The position numbers were made by a program, and so were the translations under genes. The notes under the pieces were generated by a model. That model was given only the letters and a program-made list of their open reading frames with translations, was not told the DNA's origin and made no database searches. Positions 36,306-45,267 of a stretch of DNA of 64,000 nt are shown one piece after another. The DNA is from Marinoscillum sp040218045. Lineage in GTDB: Bacteria; Bacteroidota; Bacteroidia; Cytophagales; Cyclobacteriaceae. Each line of letters begins with the position of its first letter. Positions within the stretch are counted from its first letter, which is position 1. Location: NCBI GenBank assembly GCA_040218045.1, contig JAVJQA010000060.1, forward strand, positions 180,688-244,687. Direction: 5' to 3'.

Positions 36306-37181
36306 ATGGACTTCATTGATTATTACAAAACACTGGGAATCGACAAGAAAGCCTCACCTGAACAGGTTAAAAAGGCCTATCGAAAAATGGCCCGAAAATT
36401 CCACCCCGATTTAAGCCCCGACAAGAAGGACGCTCAATTGAATTTTCAGAAAATTAATGAAGCGAATAAAGTATTGAGTGATCCTGAGAGCCGCAAAATG
36501 TATGATCAATACGGAAAAGACTGGCAACATGCAGGTGACTTTGAAAAAGCAAAAAGTGCTCAGTCATCTGATCGAAGAAGCACAAGATCTGCCCAAAATG
36601 CCAGTGATTTCTTTGAATCCATGTTTGGTAGGAATATGGGCAGTGGACACCAGGTCATGTTCAGCGGAGAAGACTATCGGGCCTCCTTAGAAGTGTCTCT
36701 TGTGGAGGCCTCTAAGACACACGTGCAGACGCTAAATGTGAACGGAAAAGGCATCAGGATTACAATACCGGCAGGTATTGAACATGGGCAAACCATCAAA
36801 ATCAAGAACCACGGTAGTCCTGGAATGAACGGAGGCCTAAACGGAGATTTATTCATCATGTTTTCCATTCCAGATCATCCTGACTTCAAGCGCCTGAAAA
36901 ACAATCTGTATGTAACAAAAGAACTGGATTTGTACATGGCCATTTTAGGAGGAGAACTGACTGTAGACACCCTTTCTGGAAAAGTAAAGTTGAAAGTGAA
37001 GCCGGAAACCCAAAATGGAGAAAAGGTCAAGTTGAAAGGAAAGGGATTTCCTGTTTATAAAAATGATGGGGCATTCGGAGACTTATATGTGACCTATCAA
37101 ATTAAAATACCGACTGGCTTATCGGTAAGAGAAAAGGAATTGTTTAAAGAACTATCCAAGCTGACAAAAGATAAGGCTTGA
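36306..37181 (+). CDS. CbpA-type DnaJ co-chaperone
   Basis: A 291-residue Hsp40 with an N-terminal J-domain (HPD in KFHPDLSPDKK), a linker rich in Ser and Gly, and the C-terminal substrate-binding barrels (VNGKGIRITIPAGIEHGQTIKI, GDLFIMFSIPDHPDFKR). The zinc-finger region of DnaJ proper is missing, which makes it type II. It should stimulate DnaK ATPase. It follows the carbohydrate genes by 56 bases and leads into a string of small stress-type genes. Confidence 0.93.
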   Translation: MDFIDYYKTLGIDKKASPEQVKKAYRKMARKFHPDLSPDKKDAQLNFQKINEANKVLSDPESRKMYDQYGKDWQHAGDFEKAKSAQSSDRRSTRSAQNASDFFESMFGRNMGSGHQVMFSGEDYRASLEVSLVEASKTHVQTLNVNGKGIRITIPAGIEHGQTIKIKNHGSPGMNGGLNGDLFIMFSIPDHPDFKRLKNNLYVTKELDLYMAILGGELTVDTLSGKVKLKVKPETQNGEKVKLKGKGFPVYKNDGAFGDLYVTYQIKIPTGLSVREKELFKELSKLTKDKA

Positions 37182-37357
37182 CGCATCATATTGGAGCCTT
37201 AAACGGAAACGGAAGCCATCTTTTCATAGTAGTTCTCAGTTTTCATTCCGCCACTCTGCCTACAAATGGTTCATCCTGATATGTGAATTATACAAATCAT
37301 GGTTCATCTTATGTAATGCTTACCTGAAGAGTGAGGTGGATCTTTGCTATTAAAACC

Positions 37358-37603
37358 ATGAGTACCAAAAAAATAATTATCGGAGTACTAGGAGGAGTGA
37401 CTGCAGGAGTCATACTGGGTATTGGTCTTGCTTCTAAAAGAAGTTTAGCTATGCGGCAGAAAGTAATGGCCAAAGGTGATGAATACCTAAGCCTAATATT
37501 GGACAAGATAAACAATAGCAAAGGCGAGATAGACAATGAATCTAAACAACGACTGAACGAGCGAAAAACCAATCAGGAGTCAGCAGATAAAAACAACGTC
37601 TGA
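37358..37603 (+). CDS. YtxH-like small membrane protein
   Basis: An 81-residue protein from ATG 37358. One transmembrane segment (IIIGVLGGVTAGVILGIGLA) is followed by a charged helical tail, the usual YtxH/gas-vesicle-like layout. Such proteins are general-stress induced in other bacteria. It lies near DnaJ, CsbD-like and lmo0937-type genes. Confidence 0.75.
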   Translation: MSTKKIIIGVLGGVTAGVILGIGLASKRSLAMRQKVMAKGDEYLSLILDKINNSKGEIDNESKQRLNERKTNQESADKNNV

Positions 37604-37638
37604 ACAGGGCACTCAAAGACACATAAAACGACTCTAAA

Positions 37639-37790
37639 ATGAAAAACCTATTATCATTGCGGGATTGCTGATGGTCATTTGGGCAATTGTTTTCTTGAGT
37701 CTCCATTCATATAACTTGATACACTTAGTCCTGGGACTGGCTGCTGTCATCGTATTGGTCAGAATTGCTTTTGGCCGTCAATTACCTTGA
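37639..37790 (+). pseudogene. lmo0937-family small membrane protein with a frameshift at the start
   Basis: Codons from 37644 read PIIIAGLLMVIWAIVFLSLH, then YNLIHLVLGLAAVIVLVRI, the two-helix layout of lmo0937-family proteins. The ATG at 37639 is in another frame and stops after ten codons. Adding one A to the A5 run at 37642-37646 would restore MKKPIIIAGL and an intact protein of about 50 residues. It may be a broken gene, a homopolymer sequencing error, or a gene starting inside at ATG 37671. Confidence 0.6.
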
Positions 37791-37879
37791 TAAATGGACT
37801 GCTTTGGGCCAAGTTCTACCAACCTTTCCAGAGAGGGTGGTTTGAAATATGATTTAAACCGTTTAGTAAAGGCTAACAA

Positions 37880-38125
37880 ATGAGAAAAATTGGCGTTTCG
37901 AATAGAAACTATCTATCATCTTCAGGCTCTTTTATAACCATAATTGGTGGGTTACTTTTGATTTTTTTAAGTTTTAAATCGATCGGGTTTGATCACTTTG
38001 ATGATTTGAATTTTAGGGTGATATCCCTCAAACACTTTCAATACGAGTGGTCATTAATGCTTGCTGTTTCTTTAATAATATTAGGAATTGGTCTCAAGTT
38101 AATTTCTTCACGAAAGCAGTTGTAG
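37880..38125 (+). CDS. Small two-helix membrane protein
   Basis: An 81-residue protein with hydrophobic segments at about 16-33 (SFITIIGGLLLIFLSF) and 57-75 (WSLMLAVSLIILGIGLKLI). The loop between them is about 23 residues. No family recognised. It is followed by a terminator at 38192. Confidence 0.55.
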   Translation: MRKIGVSNRNYLSSSGSFITIIGGLLLIFLSFKSIGFDHFDDLNFRVISLKHFQYEWSLMLAVSLIILGIGLKLISSRKQL

Positions 38126-38191
38126 CTCAAAGAATACCATATAATCTGCTCTGGACATGCGGGTTATAACACGCTTATTTTAAATCAGGAA

Positions 38192-38227
38192 GGGGCTTTC
38201 CCTTATCCAGGGGAGGCTCTTTTTTTA
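38192..38227 (+). terminator. Probable terminator after the small membrane gene
   Basis: GGGGCTTTCCCT and AGGGGAGGCTC form an imperfect stem with G-T pairs and a short loop, followed by seven T at the end of the first line of the stem. It lies about 70 bases after the stop at 38125. Confidence 0.55.
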
Positions 38228-38336
38228 TCCTTGATCGAAATAGTTAGTGACCAGTGATATGTGTAATCAATGAGTCATAAAGTGTAACATAAGTAAGGTA
38301 AAAAAATCAAACCTTTGGACTAGAATTTGTCTACTA

Positions 38337-38690
38337 ATGAAGCAACCACAGATAGAAAAAGGAAAGGTGTTGATTGTGGTGGAAATAATAGAATATATCC
38401 CAAACTCTGTTTTGATAAAGACGATCATTAAGAAGTCTACAGGAAATCTGAGTGCTGTTTCTTTCGATTCCGGTGAAGCCTTAACAGAAAAAACGTCGTC
38501 TTTTGATACCTTCATTCAGGTCATAGACGGTAAAGCTGAAGTTCTGATTGATGATCATCCACACAACCTCAATACCGGCGAATCTATCATCATTCCGGCT
38601 CATTCAAGGCATGTCATCAAGGCAAATGTTCGGTTTAAGATTATTTCTACCGTCATCAAGAGTGGTTATGAAGAACTCCCATTGAATTAA
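38337..38690 (+). CDS. Cupin-domain protein
   Basis: A 117-residue single-domain cupin with FDTFIQVIDGKAEVLIDDHPH and LNTGESIIIPAHSRHVIKAN as the two conserved barrel motifs. The usual GX5HXH motif is degenerate, so metal binding is uncertain. Small cupins of this type are often found among stress genes. It stands alone between a terminator and the DUF4142-like gene. Confidence 0.85.
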   Translation: MKQPQIEKGKVLIVVEIIEYIPNSVLIKTIIKKSTGNLSAVSFDSGEALTEKTSSFDTFIQVIDGKAEVLIDDHPHNLNTGESIIIPAHSRHVIKANVRFKIISTVIKSGYEELPLN

Positions 38691-38720
38691 AATTCCATAC
38701 AATGATTTCTATAAAAAATT

Positions 38721-39245
38721 ATGCTATATATTCTTAGTCTACCTCTTTTGCTCTTTGGGTGTCAGAGTAAAACTTACTATCAGGCGATGAACACCAACCA
38801 GCAACGCTTTGGCGGAACGCGACTCGTGGATGCCGAGTTTCTGAATGAGTCGCATGATCAGATTAGACTTATTGAAGTAATGACTGTTACTGCAATGGAG
38901 CGGTCAGTGATGAAGGAGACTTATATCAGAGCCAAGGAAACTCATCGAATCACTGAGCAGGTAACAAAAAAGCATGAATTTGAAGCATTAAAACATAGAA
39001 TCAAGTTGGCCTCCACATTGAGTACTTCCAAAGATAGCCAACTTCAGAAGCTTTATGAGGTCTCCGACGATCATTTTGATATCGTCTATATGCAACAAAT
39101 GCAAAAACAACTTTCAGAGTTGATTTTGAGCCTAAAACAGTACATCGAATCGGGTACAGATTTGAAACTCGTAGCCTTTTCCAATGACACTCTTATTAAG
39201 ATTGAGAAAATGGCAAGAGAATTGACTATCTACAGCTACAGTTAA
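38721..39245 (+). CDS. DUF4142-like lipoprotein
   Basis: A 174-residue protein with a lipoprotein signal (LPLLLFGCQSK) and a helical body containing LVDAEFLNESHDQIRLIEVM and VSDDHFDIVYMQQMQKQLSE, resembling ferritin-like DUF4142 proteins. The central part is less typical. It is probably periplasmic. It is followed after 26 bases by the first of the small tandem paralogues. Confidence 0.65.
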   Translation: MLYILSLPLLLFGCQSKTYYQAMNTNQQRFGGTRLVDAEFLNESHDQIRLIEVMTVTAMERSVMKETYIRAKETHRITEQVTKKHEFEALKHRIKLASTLSTSKDSQLQKLYEVSDDHFDIVYMQQMQKQLSELILSLKQYIESGTDLKLVAFSNDTLIKIEKMARELTIYSYS

Positions 39246-39271
39246 AGAAAACCACTTAGAACACTATTATT

Positions 39272-39448
39272 ATGGAAGAACAGAAATTCAGGATCGGGGA
39301 AATAGTCTTTGAAACAGTGCGTCCACAACAAAAACTGGTCATTATAAAGGCTCAAGGCAAATTATACCATTGTAAACCACATGATAATATGAACAGACCG
39401 GCTATTGTTTACTCCGAGAGAGATCTTAAAGGAGTGAATGCTCTTTAG
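39272..39448 (+). CDS. Small conserved protein, tandem paralogue 1
   Basis: A 58-residue protein with FRIGEIVFETVRPQQKLVII, then KLYHCKPHDN and IVYSERDLKG. It aligns along its length with the two small genes at 39957 and 40203: a GEIVY opening, a KLVV strand, a Y-C pair, and a final Y.ER.L element. It is probably a small beta-barrel of SH3 type. Function unknown. Confidence 0.65.
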   Translation: MEEQKFRIGEIVFETVRPQQKLVIIKAQGKLYHCKPHDNMNRPAIVYSERDLKGVNAL

Positions 39449-39505
39449 TGATTTATGGAAACTCCCTATCGAAGAAAACTCTCATATTAATCTGGTCAGT
39501 AGTTT

Positions 39506-39537
39506 GGGCAGGTCTTAAAAAGCCTGCCCTAATTTTT
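39506..39537 (+). terminator. Terminator after small paralogue 1
   Basis: GGGCAGG at 39506-39512 pairs with CCTGCCC at 39523-39529. The stem can extend through CTT/AAG with a one-base bulge and is followed by TAATTTTT. Confidence 0.75.
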
Positions 39538-39956
39538 CATAAATTATTGAACATGTTTTTCTCTGAGACATCAGGACTTTCCATTTATAAATCAATCGGA
39601 GCAGAGCGCTCACCGGCAACCACCCTTCCAGGTCTGCATCTTGAAGATATACAGGATTGTTGGGGGTGATACCGACAGATTACAAAGTCTGACGTGTTGA
39701 GTTCCAAAGTGGCTATCCGTCCAGTGAGGCTCATGATAGTAATGGGCAATCCGATGGAAAGCAATATGGATTTATTCATGATCAAATAATCTTAAAAAGT
39801 GAGCTGAATACTAAAACAGTTGGTTCTACAGAACGTGATTTGATCACAATAAAGCTGACAATCTGTGAAATTTGCAAGATTCACATTTTAAGGTATAACA
39901 TGACCCATGGATTATGCCTCAACTTTGAACAATCAAAAAGAAATGAATCTACCAGA
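39538..39956. other. 419-bp stretch without a supported gene
   Basis: A 66-codon minus-strand frame (39585-39785) and short plus-strand frames exist, but none shows a domain, signal or consistent start. A tRNA-like anticodon hairpin (CAGA, loop with TTTGTAA, TCTG on the minus strand near 39680) has no matching D or T arms. I treat it as non-coding or decayed sequence. Confidence 0.45.
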
Positions 39957-40130
39957 ATGAGTAAGCAATTTGTACAGAACAAATATGAGCCAGGGGTGAT
40001 CGTCTATGCCAAAGTAAATCCTACCCAAAAGTTTGTCGTGAGACGATATATTGATCGGGTGTATTACTGTAAAGTACAGGAACATCCGACGGAAAAGGAA
40101 TTGGTCTACTTCGAAAGAGAACTACTGTAG
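39957..40130 (+). CDS. Small conserved protein, tandem paralogue 2
   Basis: A 57-residue protein from ATG 39957; the longer frame upstream has no related sequence. It reads GVIVYAKVNPTQKFVVRRYI, then VYYCKVQEHP and ELVYFEREL, matching paralogues 1 and 3. The pattern is the most typical of the three. Small proteins of this pattern occur in other Bacteroidota as unknowns. Confidence 0.7.
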   Translation: MSKQFVQNKYEPGVIVYAKVNPTQKFVVRRYIDRVYYCKVQEHPTEKELVYFERELL

Positions 40131-40202
40131 CACCTTTGGATTTATTGAGACCCTTAAATCCCCACATCAGAACCTTGGACAAATAAAATCATAAAGCACA
40201 AT

Positions 40203-40394
40203 ATGGAAGCATTATATAAATCAGGAGAAATAGTCTATTCTAAGAATCCACCAAATGTCAAGTTGGTGGTCAGGCGATATGAAGATAATGTCTATTGCTG
40301 TAGGGTATATAATCACCCAAGGAGGATAGAGCTATTATATGATGAGAGCAACCTGCAGAGAAGCAACAATCCGACAGATAAAAAACATATTTGA
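40203..40394 (+). CDS. Small conserved protein, tandem paralogue 3
   Basis: A 63-residue protein with SGEIVYSKNPPNVKLVVRRY, VYCCRVYNHP and ELLYDESNL, about half identical to paralogue 2, plus an eight-residue polar tail. It ends 19 bases before the large glycosyltransferase gene, so it may be co-transcribed with it. Confidence 0.7.
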   Translation: MEALYKSGEIVYSKNPPNVKLVVRRYEDNVYCCRVYNHPRRIELLYDESNLQRSNNPTDKKHI

Positions 40395-40413
40395 CACTTA
40401 CAATATCATTAAT

Positions 40414-42642
40414 ATGAAAATTGCCTATATCGGTACATATCCGCCCAGAGAATGTGGTATTGGCACTTTTACACAAAACCTCGTGAAGGAGATGCTACAC
40501 GGTACCACCAATCAAGAGGGTAGCTATGTGGTGGCGATTAATGACCATGACCTGATTTATCATTATCCTCCGGAGGTTAAATTAACCATTCAGCAAGAGC
40601 AACAAACGGATTATCTGGCTGCTGCCAATTTCATTAACCTGAGTGGAGCAGATCTTTGTATTTTGGAGCATGAATTTGGTATTTTCGGTGGGCAGAGTGG
40701 TGTCTATATACTTCCGCTTCTTCATCGCTTGAAGATTCCTTTTATTGTGACACTCCATACCATTCTCAAGACTCCTTCTTACAACGAAAAAGCCATTCTG
40801 AAGGAAATCTGCAAAATGGCCAGCAAAATTGTGGTGATGAGCCACAAGGCCATTGAATTCCTGATTGATATCTATGATGTGCCAAGAGAAAAGATTGCGT
40901 TTATAGAGCATGGGGTGCCGGATATTTATTTTGATCATGACCAGGCACGACGAGAATTTAAATTTACCGAAAAGAAAGTCTTACTCACCTTTGGTTTTCT
41001 CGGGCGAAACAAAGGCATCGAAACGGTCATTAAAGCGTTGCCAAATGTTATAGACAAGCATCCAAATACCCTTTACCTAATCCTTGGAAAAACCCATCCC
41101 AACGTATCTCGTCACTCTGGGGAAGAGTATCGCACATATCTCCAGTTGCTTGTTAAGAGCCTGAATCTCTCAGAGCACATTTTGTTTCTAAATGAATTTG
41201 TAGGTCAAACAGAACTCTTCAAGTATTTGGCCGCCTGCGACATATACATCACACCCTATACCAATGAAGCTCAGATAACAAGTGGAACACTATCCTATGC
41301 AATGGGAGTAGGTTGTGCAGTCATTTCTACACCTTACTGGCATGCATCAGAGTTATTAGCCGACGGAAGGGGACGGCTATTTGGCTTTAATGATTCGTTG
41401 CATCTTTCCGAAACCCTTAATGAACTGCTCAGCAAACCTGAAGAACTCATTCTGCTTAAGAAAAAGGCCTTTGACTATGGAAAACAAATTACCTGGCCTA
41501 AAACAGGAGCCAAGTATTTGACAGTGGCTCAGGCAGTCTTATCTGAGCCAAAGGTAGAGCCGATAAAAAAAGAGACTAAAATAGATTTGTTGCTTCTTCC
41601 TCCTTTTTTACTTACCCACATTAAGCGCCTTACTGATGATACAGGTATTATTCAGCATGCCAAGTTTGGTATACCCAACCTGAAAGAGGGCTACTGCCTG
41701 GATGATAATGCACGGGCGCTTCTAGTTGTACTGATGGCTTACAAGCAGAAAAAAGATCTTCTGGCTCTAGAAATCATGCCAGTTTACCTTAGCTACATTC
41801 ACTACATGCAGCGCAAAAATGGCCAGTTTGGGAATTTCCTGAGTTTCAGTAGAAATTTTCTCGATGATATAGGCTCAGAGGATTCTTTTGGCCGTACCAT
41901 CTGGGCGTTGGGCTATCTATTGGGAAATGCCCCAAATGATGCCTATTATCAGACCGGCAGACTGGTATTCTTTGATGCAGCACCAAATTTTGAAAAACTA
42001 AAATCTATCCGCAGCATTGCCAACACAATAGTAGGGATATGCTACTATCTAAAAAGCAATCCATCAGATGATGGTATGACCGAGCGCTTGCGCAATCTGA
42101 CGCACAAACTTTTGAAGCATTATAAGGAACATCGTAGGCCCAACTGGCATTGGTTTGAATCACTCCTGGCTTATGACAATGGTATTTTGCCTTTATCGCT
42201 ACTGCATGCTGCCGAAATCCTCAACGAACAGCAGGTCACTGATACCGCAATCGAAAGCATGGATTTTCTTTCATCCATTACCATGAAGGATGGTTACCTG
42301 TCAATCATTGGGAATAAGGAATGGTATAAAAGGAACGGTAAGAGATCGGTTTATGCGCAGCAACCCATCGACGCGCTGGCGATGGTGCTAATGTATCATC
42401 AGGCCTTCCATTTAACCAAAAACAAAGAATATCTGAACAAACTGTTTACAGCATTTATGTGGTTTCTCGGAGAAAATGATTTGCGAATGAGCCTGTATGA
42501 TTTCGAAACCAAGGGCTGTTGTGATGGTTTTGAGAACTATGGTGTCAACCGGAACCAGGGAGCAGAGAGTTCGCTGGCATACCTTATCTCACACCTTACT
42601 GTGTTAAAGGCTTATGAAGAATTTTATCAAACAGAAATATGA
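40414..42642 (+). CDS. GT4 glycosyltransferase fused to a glycosidase-like helical domain
   Basis: A 742-residue bifunctional-looking protein. ATG 40414 starts MKIAYIGTYPPRECGIGTFT, the usual GT4 opening; the 25 upstream codons belong to another frame use. Residues about 1-370 form the GT-B transferase (FGFLGRNKGIETVIKALPNV, TPYTNEAQITSGTLSYAMGV). Residues about 390-740 are all-helical with CLDDNARALLVVLMAY, SEDSFGRTIWALGYLLGN and RGAESS-like NQGAESSLAYL, resembling an (alpha/alpha)6 toroid. The second domain may trim or hold the glycan. It overlaps the next GT4 gene by four bases. Confidence 0.85.
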   Translation: MKIAYIGTYPPRECGIGTFTQNLVKEMLHGTTNQEGSYVVAINDHDLIYHYPPEVKLTIQQEQQTDYLAAANFINLSGADLCILEHEFGIFGGQSGVYILPLLHRLKIPFIVTLHTILKTPSYNEKAILKEICKMASKIVVMSHKAIEFLIDIYDVPREKIAFIEHGVPDIYFDHDQARREFKFTEKKVLLTFGFLGRNKGIETVIKALPNVIDKHPNTLYLILGKTHPNVSRHSGEEYRTYLQLLVKSLNLSEHILFLNEFVGQTELFKYLAACDIYITPYTNEAQITSGTLSYAMGVGCAVISTPYWHASELLADGRGRLFGFNDSLHLSETLNELLSKPEELILLKKKAFDYGKQITWPKTGAKYLTVAQAVLSEPKVEPIKKETKIDLLLLPPFLLTHIKRLTDDTGIIQHAKFGIPNLKEGYCLDDNARALLVVLMAYKQKKDLLALEIMPVYLSYIHYMQRKNGQFGNFLSFSRNFLDDIGSEDSFGRTIWALGYLLGNAPNDAYYQTGRLVFFDAAPNFEKLKSIRSIANTIVGICYYLKSNPSDDGMTERLRNLTHKLLKHYKEHRRPNWHWFESLLAYDNGILPLSLLHAAEILNEQQVTDTAIESMDFLSSITMKDGYLSIIGNKEWYKRNGKRSVYAQQPIDALAMVLMYHQAFHLTKNKEYLNKLFTAFMWFLGENDLRMSLYDFETKGCCDGFENYGVNRNQGAESSLAYLISHLTVLKAYEEFYQTEI

Positions 42643-43655
42643 GAGTAGCTATTTTATCTCCGATCACCTGGAGGACACCTCCAAGAAAATATGGCCCATG
42701 GGAGCAAGTAGCTTCTACAATTGCTGAAGGGCTGGTAGCCCGAGGGATAAGTGTCTCCCTATTTGCGACAGGAGACTCTTTAACACAGGCCAAATTGGAA
42801 TCAGTCTGCAAGGTTCCAATTGGAGAGGATCAAACCTTAGATCCAAAAGTTTGGGAATGCCTACATATTAGTCACCTGATGGAGAAAGCTAAGGAGTTTG
42901 ATATTATTCACAACCATTTTGACTTTTTGCCCCTCACATACTCAGCACTCATTGATACACCGATGATTACCACCATCCATGGATTTTCTTCTCCGCAAAT
43001 CCTCCCAGTCTATAAAAAATATAACAAGACCTCTGCTTATATCTCTATTTCCAAATCTGACAGACACCGGGATTTAAGTTACTTACAAACCATCCATCAT
43101 GGCATTAATCCGGAGGATTTCCCTTTTATAAAAGCGAAAGAAGACTATCTGCTCTGCTTTGGAAGAATACACCCCGACAAAGGAACCCACCTGGCAATAG
43201 AAATTGCTTTGGCAGCAGGGCTCCCGCTCAAAATTGCTGGACTAATACAGGATGAGACCTATTTCAATACACTCATCAAGCCCTATGTGGATAGGGGGCA
43301 GGTGCTATATGCAGGAAATGCTGGTTCTGTAATCAGAAATAGATTACTTGGAAATGCCAGGGCTCTGCTTCATCCCATTTCTTTTGATGAGCCCTTTGGG
43401 CTGAGTGTAATAGAAGCCATGATGTCAGGCACTCCGGTTGTAGCATTCGAAAGGGGGAGCATGTCTGAGCTAATAGTCAATGGGAAAACCGGCTATTTAG
43501 TAAAAGATGTACCTGAAGCTGTGTCAGCGATTCAAAAAATAGAGGCTATCAACCCTCAGGATTGCCATGATCATGCTGTCCGACATTTTAATCAGGACAG
43601 AATGATTGATGAATATGTAGAAGCCTATAAGAAAGTATTGGCTAAGAAAATATAG
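42639..43655 (+). CDS. GT4-type glycosyltransferase
   Basis: A 338-residue GT-B transferase. The N-terminus MRVAILSPITWRTPPRKYGP is typical of a GT4 subfamily common in soil bacteria. The donor site is FDEPFGLSVIEAMMSGTPVVAFERG (EX7E type, given here as FDEPFGLSVIEAM with the second Glu following). FGRIHPDKGTHLAIEIA marks the second Rossmann domain. Coupled to the preceding fusion protein (ATGA) and facing the GH130 gene five bases away, tail to tail. Confidence 0.9.
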   Translation: MRVAILSPITWRTPPRKYGPWEQVASTIAEGLVARGISVSLFATGDSLTQAKLESVCKVPIGEDQTLDPKVWECLHISHLMEKAKEFDIIHNHFDFLPLTYSALIDTPMITTIHGFSSPQILPVYKKYNKTSAYISISKSDRHRDLSYLQTIHHGINPEDFPFIKAKEDYLLCFGRIHPDKGTHLAIEIALAAGLPLKIAGLIQDETYFNTLIKPYVDRGQVLYAGNAGSVIRNRLLGNARALLHPISFDEPFGLSVIEAMMSGTPVVAFERGSMSELIVNGKTGYLVKDVPEAVSAIQKIEAINPQDCHDHAVRHFNQDRMIDEYVEAYKKVLAKKI

Positions 43656-43660
43656 AGAAT

Positions 43661-45175
43661 TCAATAGGTTTTTGATTTCAACTCATCAAGTAGCTCTTCA
43701 AGGCACACCACTCCATAGGTCGATGAATAATCAGAGACGGCATAAGGCAATATCAGCGAATTGTTATGGACAAGAGCTCCGCATGAATAGACTACATTAG
43801 GCACATAGCCATCTCGCTCATCTTCCAGGGGAGTGAGCAAAGGTTCCCTCAATCGTCCAATCTCCTTTGACGGATCGTCCAAATCAAAAAGAGATGCCCC
43901 CAGACAATATCTTCTCATTGGGCCTACTCCATGTGAGATGACGAGCCATCCTTCTTTAGTCAGCAGTGGAGAGCCACAATTCCCGATTTGGGTGAATTCC
44001 CACGGATACTTTGGCTCCTGAATCATTTTTAATTCATTCCATACTGTACGGTGATTTGAATACATCAGGTAATTATTTACACCATCTACCCTGGCCAGCA
44101 TGGCATACTTGCCATGGATTTTTTTAGGGAAAAGTGCGAGGTTCTTGTTTTGAGCGCCAGTGCCATGGAGGGGCATTACACGAAACGTATAAAAATCCTC
44201 TGTTAAAAGCAGCTTTGGGAGAATGGTATGTCCATTAAAAGCTGTGTAAGTAGCGTAAAATTTTTCCGTGCCATCATCTTCAGTAAACCTAACAAAGCGG
44301 GCATCTTCAATTCCTTTGCTTTCTGAGTCTGAAATGGGGAAGAGTACTCTCTCCGAAATATCAGAATCCCGAGCAAATTCGATATCATAAAATGAATCGG
44401 CTAACCAGGTGATTTCCATCAGTGCCAGCCGCTTTGCCCCACTGATACTCCGCTCTACCAAAACTTTATTGACATTTGTTTTTAAAGCATAATATTCAAA
44501 TTCTTCAGGCAGGTCAGACATGATAATACCCGAATACCGTTCAGGAATATCCATCTCCCTCAATTTCTTGACAAATCGTCCTTTATTGTAGAGTTTTTTA
44601 TGGATTACTTCGGCCATGTCTATATGACTACCTACTGGCATAAAGCGAAGATTGTTGTCCTTATCTATTATACCTCTCCTAAATACAAGTGAGGATATAT
44701 GACCTTCACCTGTTGCTCTAAATGAAAAGATCACTCGCTTTTCACCATGCTCCAGATACATTTGGTCAGAATCCTCTACCATGGATGGATTGAAGAAGGC
44801 AGCTGACTCAATGGCGTACTCCATGGTCAAGTAAGAGCCAATAAGCATCTTACGCTCATCAGACATCTCGGAGTAGCTGATTCCCATAGACTCAATGATC
44901 CCCTGTATCCTCGCACAATGCTTTAAAAAGATGCGAGAGATGTTTCTATGGCGATTGGCAAATTCCCGGAGCGTATATTCCAGTGTCAGGTTAACCTGCT
45001 GTTCATCCATCGCTTGCAAGCGACTAACCAGATTAATCGTTCGCTCATTCCCATTCATAAAGAAGCGTGCAATCACCCGCTTGGAATCGGGTAGGAATCT
45101 GGTGTGTTTTCGGGTAACAGAGACGCTCATGATCTTTGGTGTTCCAGCAATTTTTAGCAGTTGCTTGACACCCAT
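43661..45175 (-). CDS. GH130 family glycoside phosphorylase
   Basis: A 504-residue five-bladed propeller enzyme of GH130. ATG 45175 is preferred over the TTG one codon upstream. Motifs include IEDARFVRF with the catalytic-region Asp, ARVDGVNNYLMYS, WEFTQIGNCGSPLLTKEGW and GYVPNVVYSCGALV. Known members phosphorolyse beta-mannosides (Man-GlcNAc, Man-Glc or beta-1,2-mannobiose), producing mannose 1-phosphate. No signal peptide, so it acts in the cytosol on imported or self-made oligosaccharides. The exact linkage cannot be read from sequence here. Confidence 0.9.
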   Translation of the reverse strand: MGVKQLLKIAGTPKIMSVSVTRKHTRFLPDSKRVIARFFMNGNERTINLVSRLQAMDEQQVNLTLEYTLREFANRHRNISRIFLKHCARIQGIIESMGISYSEMSDERKMLIGSYLTMEYAIESAAFFNPSMVEDSDQMYLEHGEKRVIFSFRATGEGHISSLVFRRGIIDKDNNLRFMPVGSHIDMAEVIHKKLYNKGRFVKKLREMDIPERYSGIIMSDLPEEFEYYALKTNVNKVLVERSISGAKRLALMEITWLADSFYDIEFARDSDISERVLFPISDSESKGIEDARFVRFTEDDGTEKFYATYTAFNGHTILPKLLLTEDFYTFRVMPLHGTGAQNKNLALFPKKIHGKYAMLARVDGVNNYLMYSNHRTVWNELKMIQEPKYPWEFTQIGNCGSPLLTKEGWLVISHGVGPMRRYCLGASLFDLDDPSKEIGRLREPLLTPLEDERDGYVPNVVYSCGALVHNNSLILPYAVSDYSSTYGVVCLEELLDELKSKTY

Positions 45176-45267
45176 CAAGGTACACTTAATTACGCCTGAA
45201 AAGCATTATTTTAACAGATATAAATTTAATCGTGCTTTATCCTTTTGTTTAAGGTAACTTACTGATT

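Noticed and set aside
39660..39720. tRNA-Thr gene on the minus strand
   Set aside because: Only an anticodon-type hairpin with an eight-base loop is seen. D arm, T arm and acceptor stem are missing.
40339..40413. Extra N-terminal residues of the GT4 fusion protein
   Set aside because: The added 25 residues overlap small paralogue 3 and precede a canonical GT4 opening at 40414.
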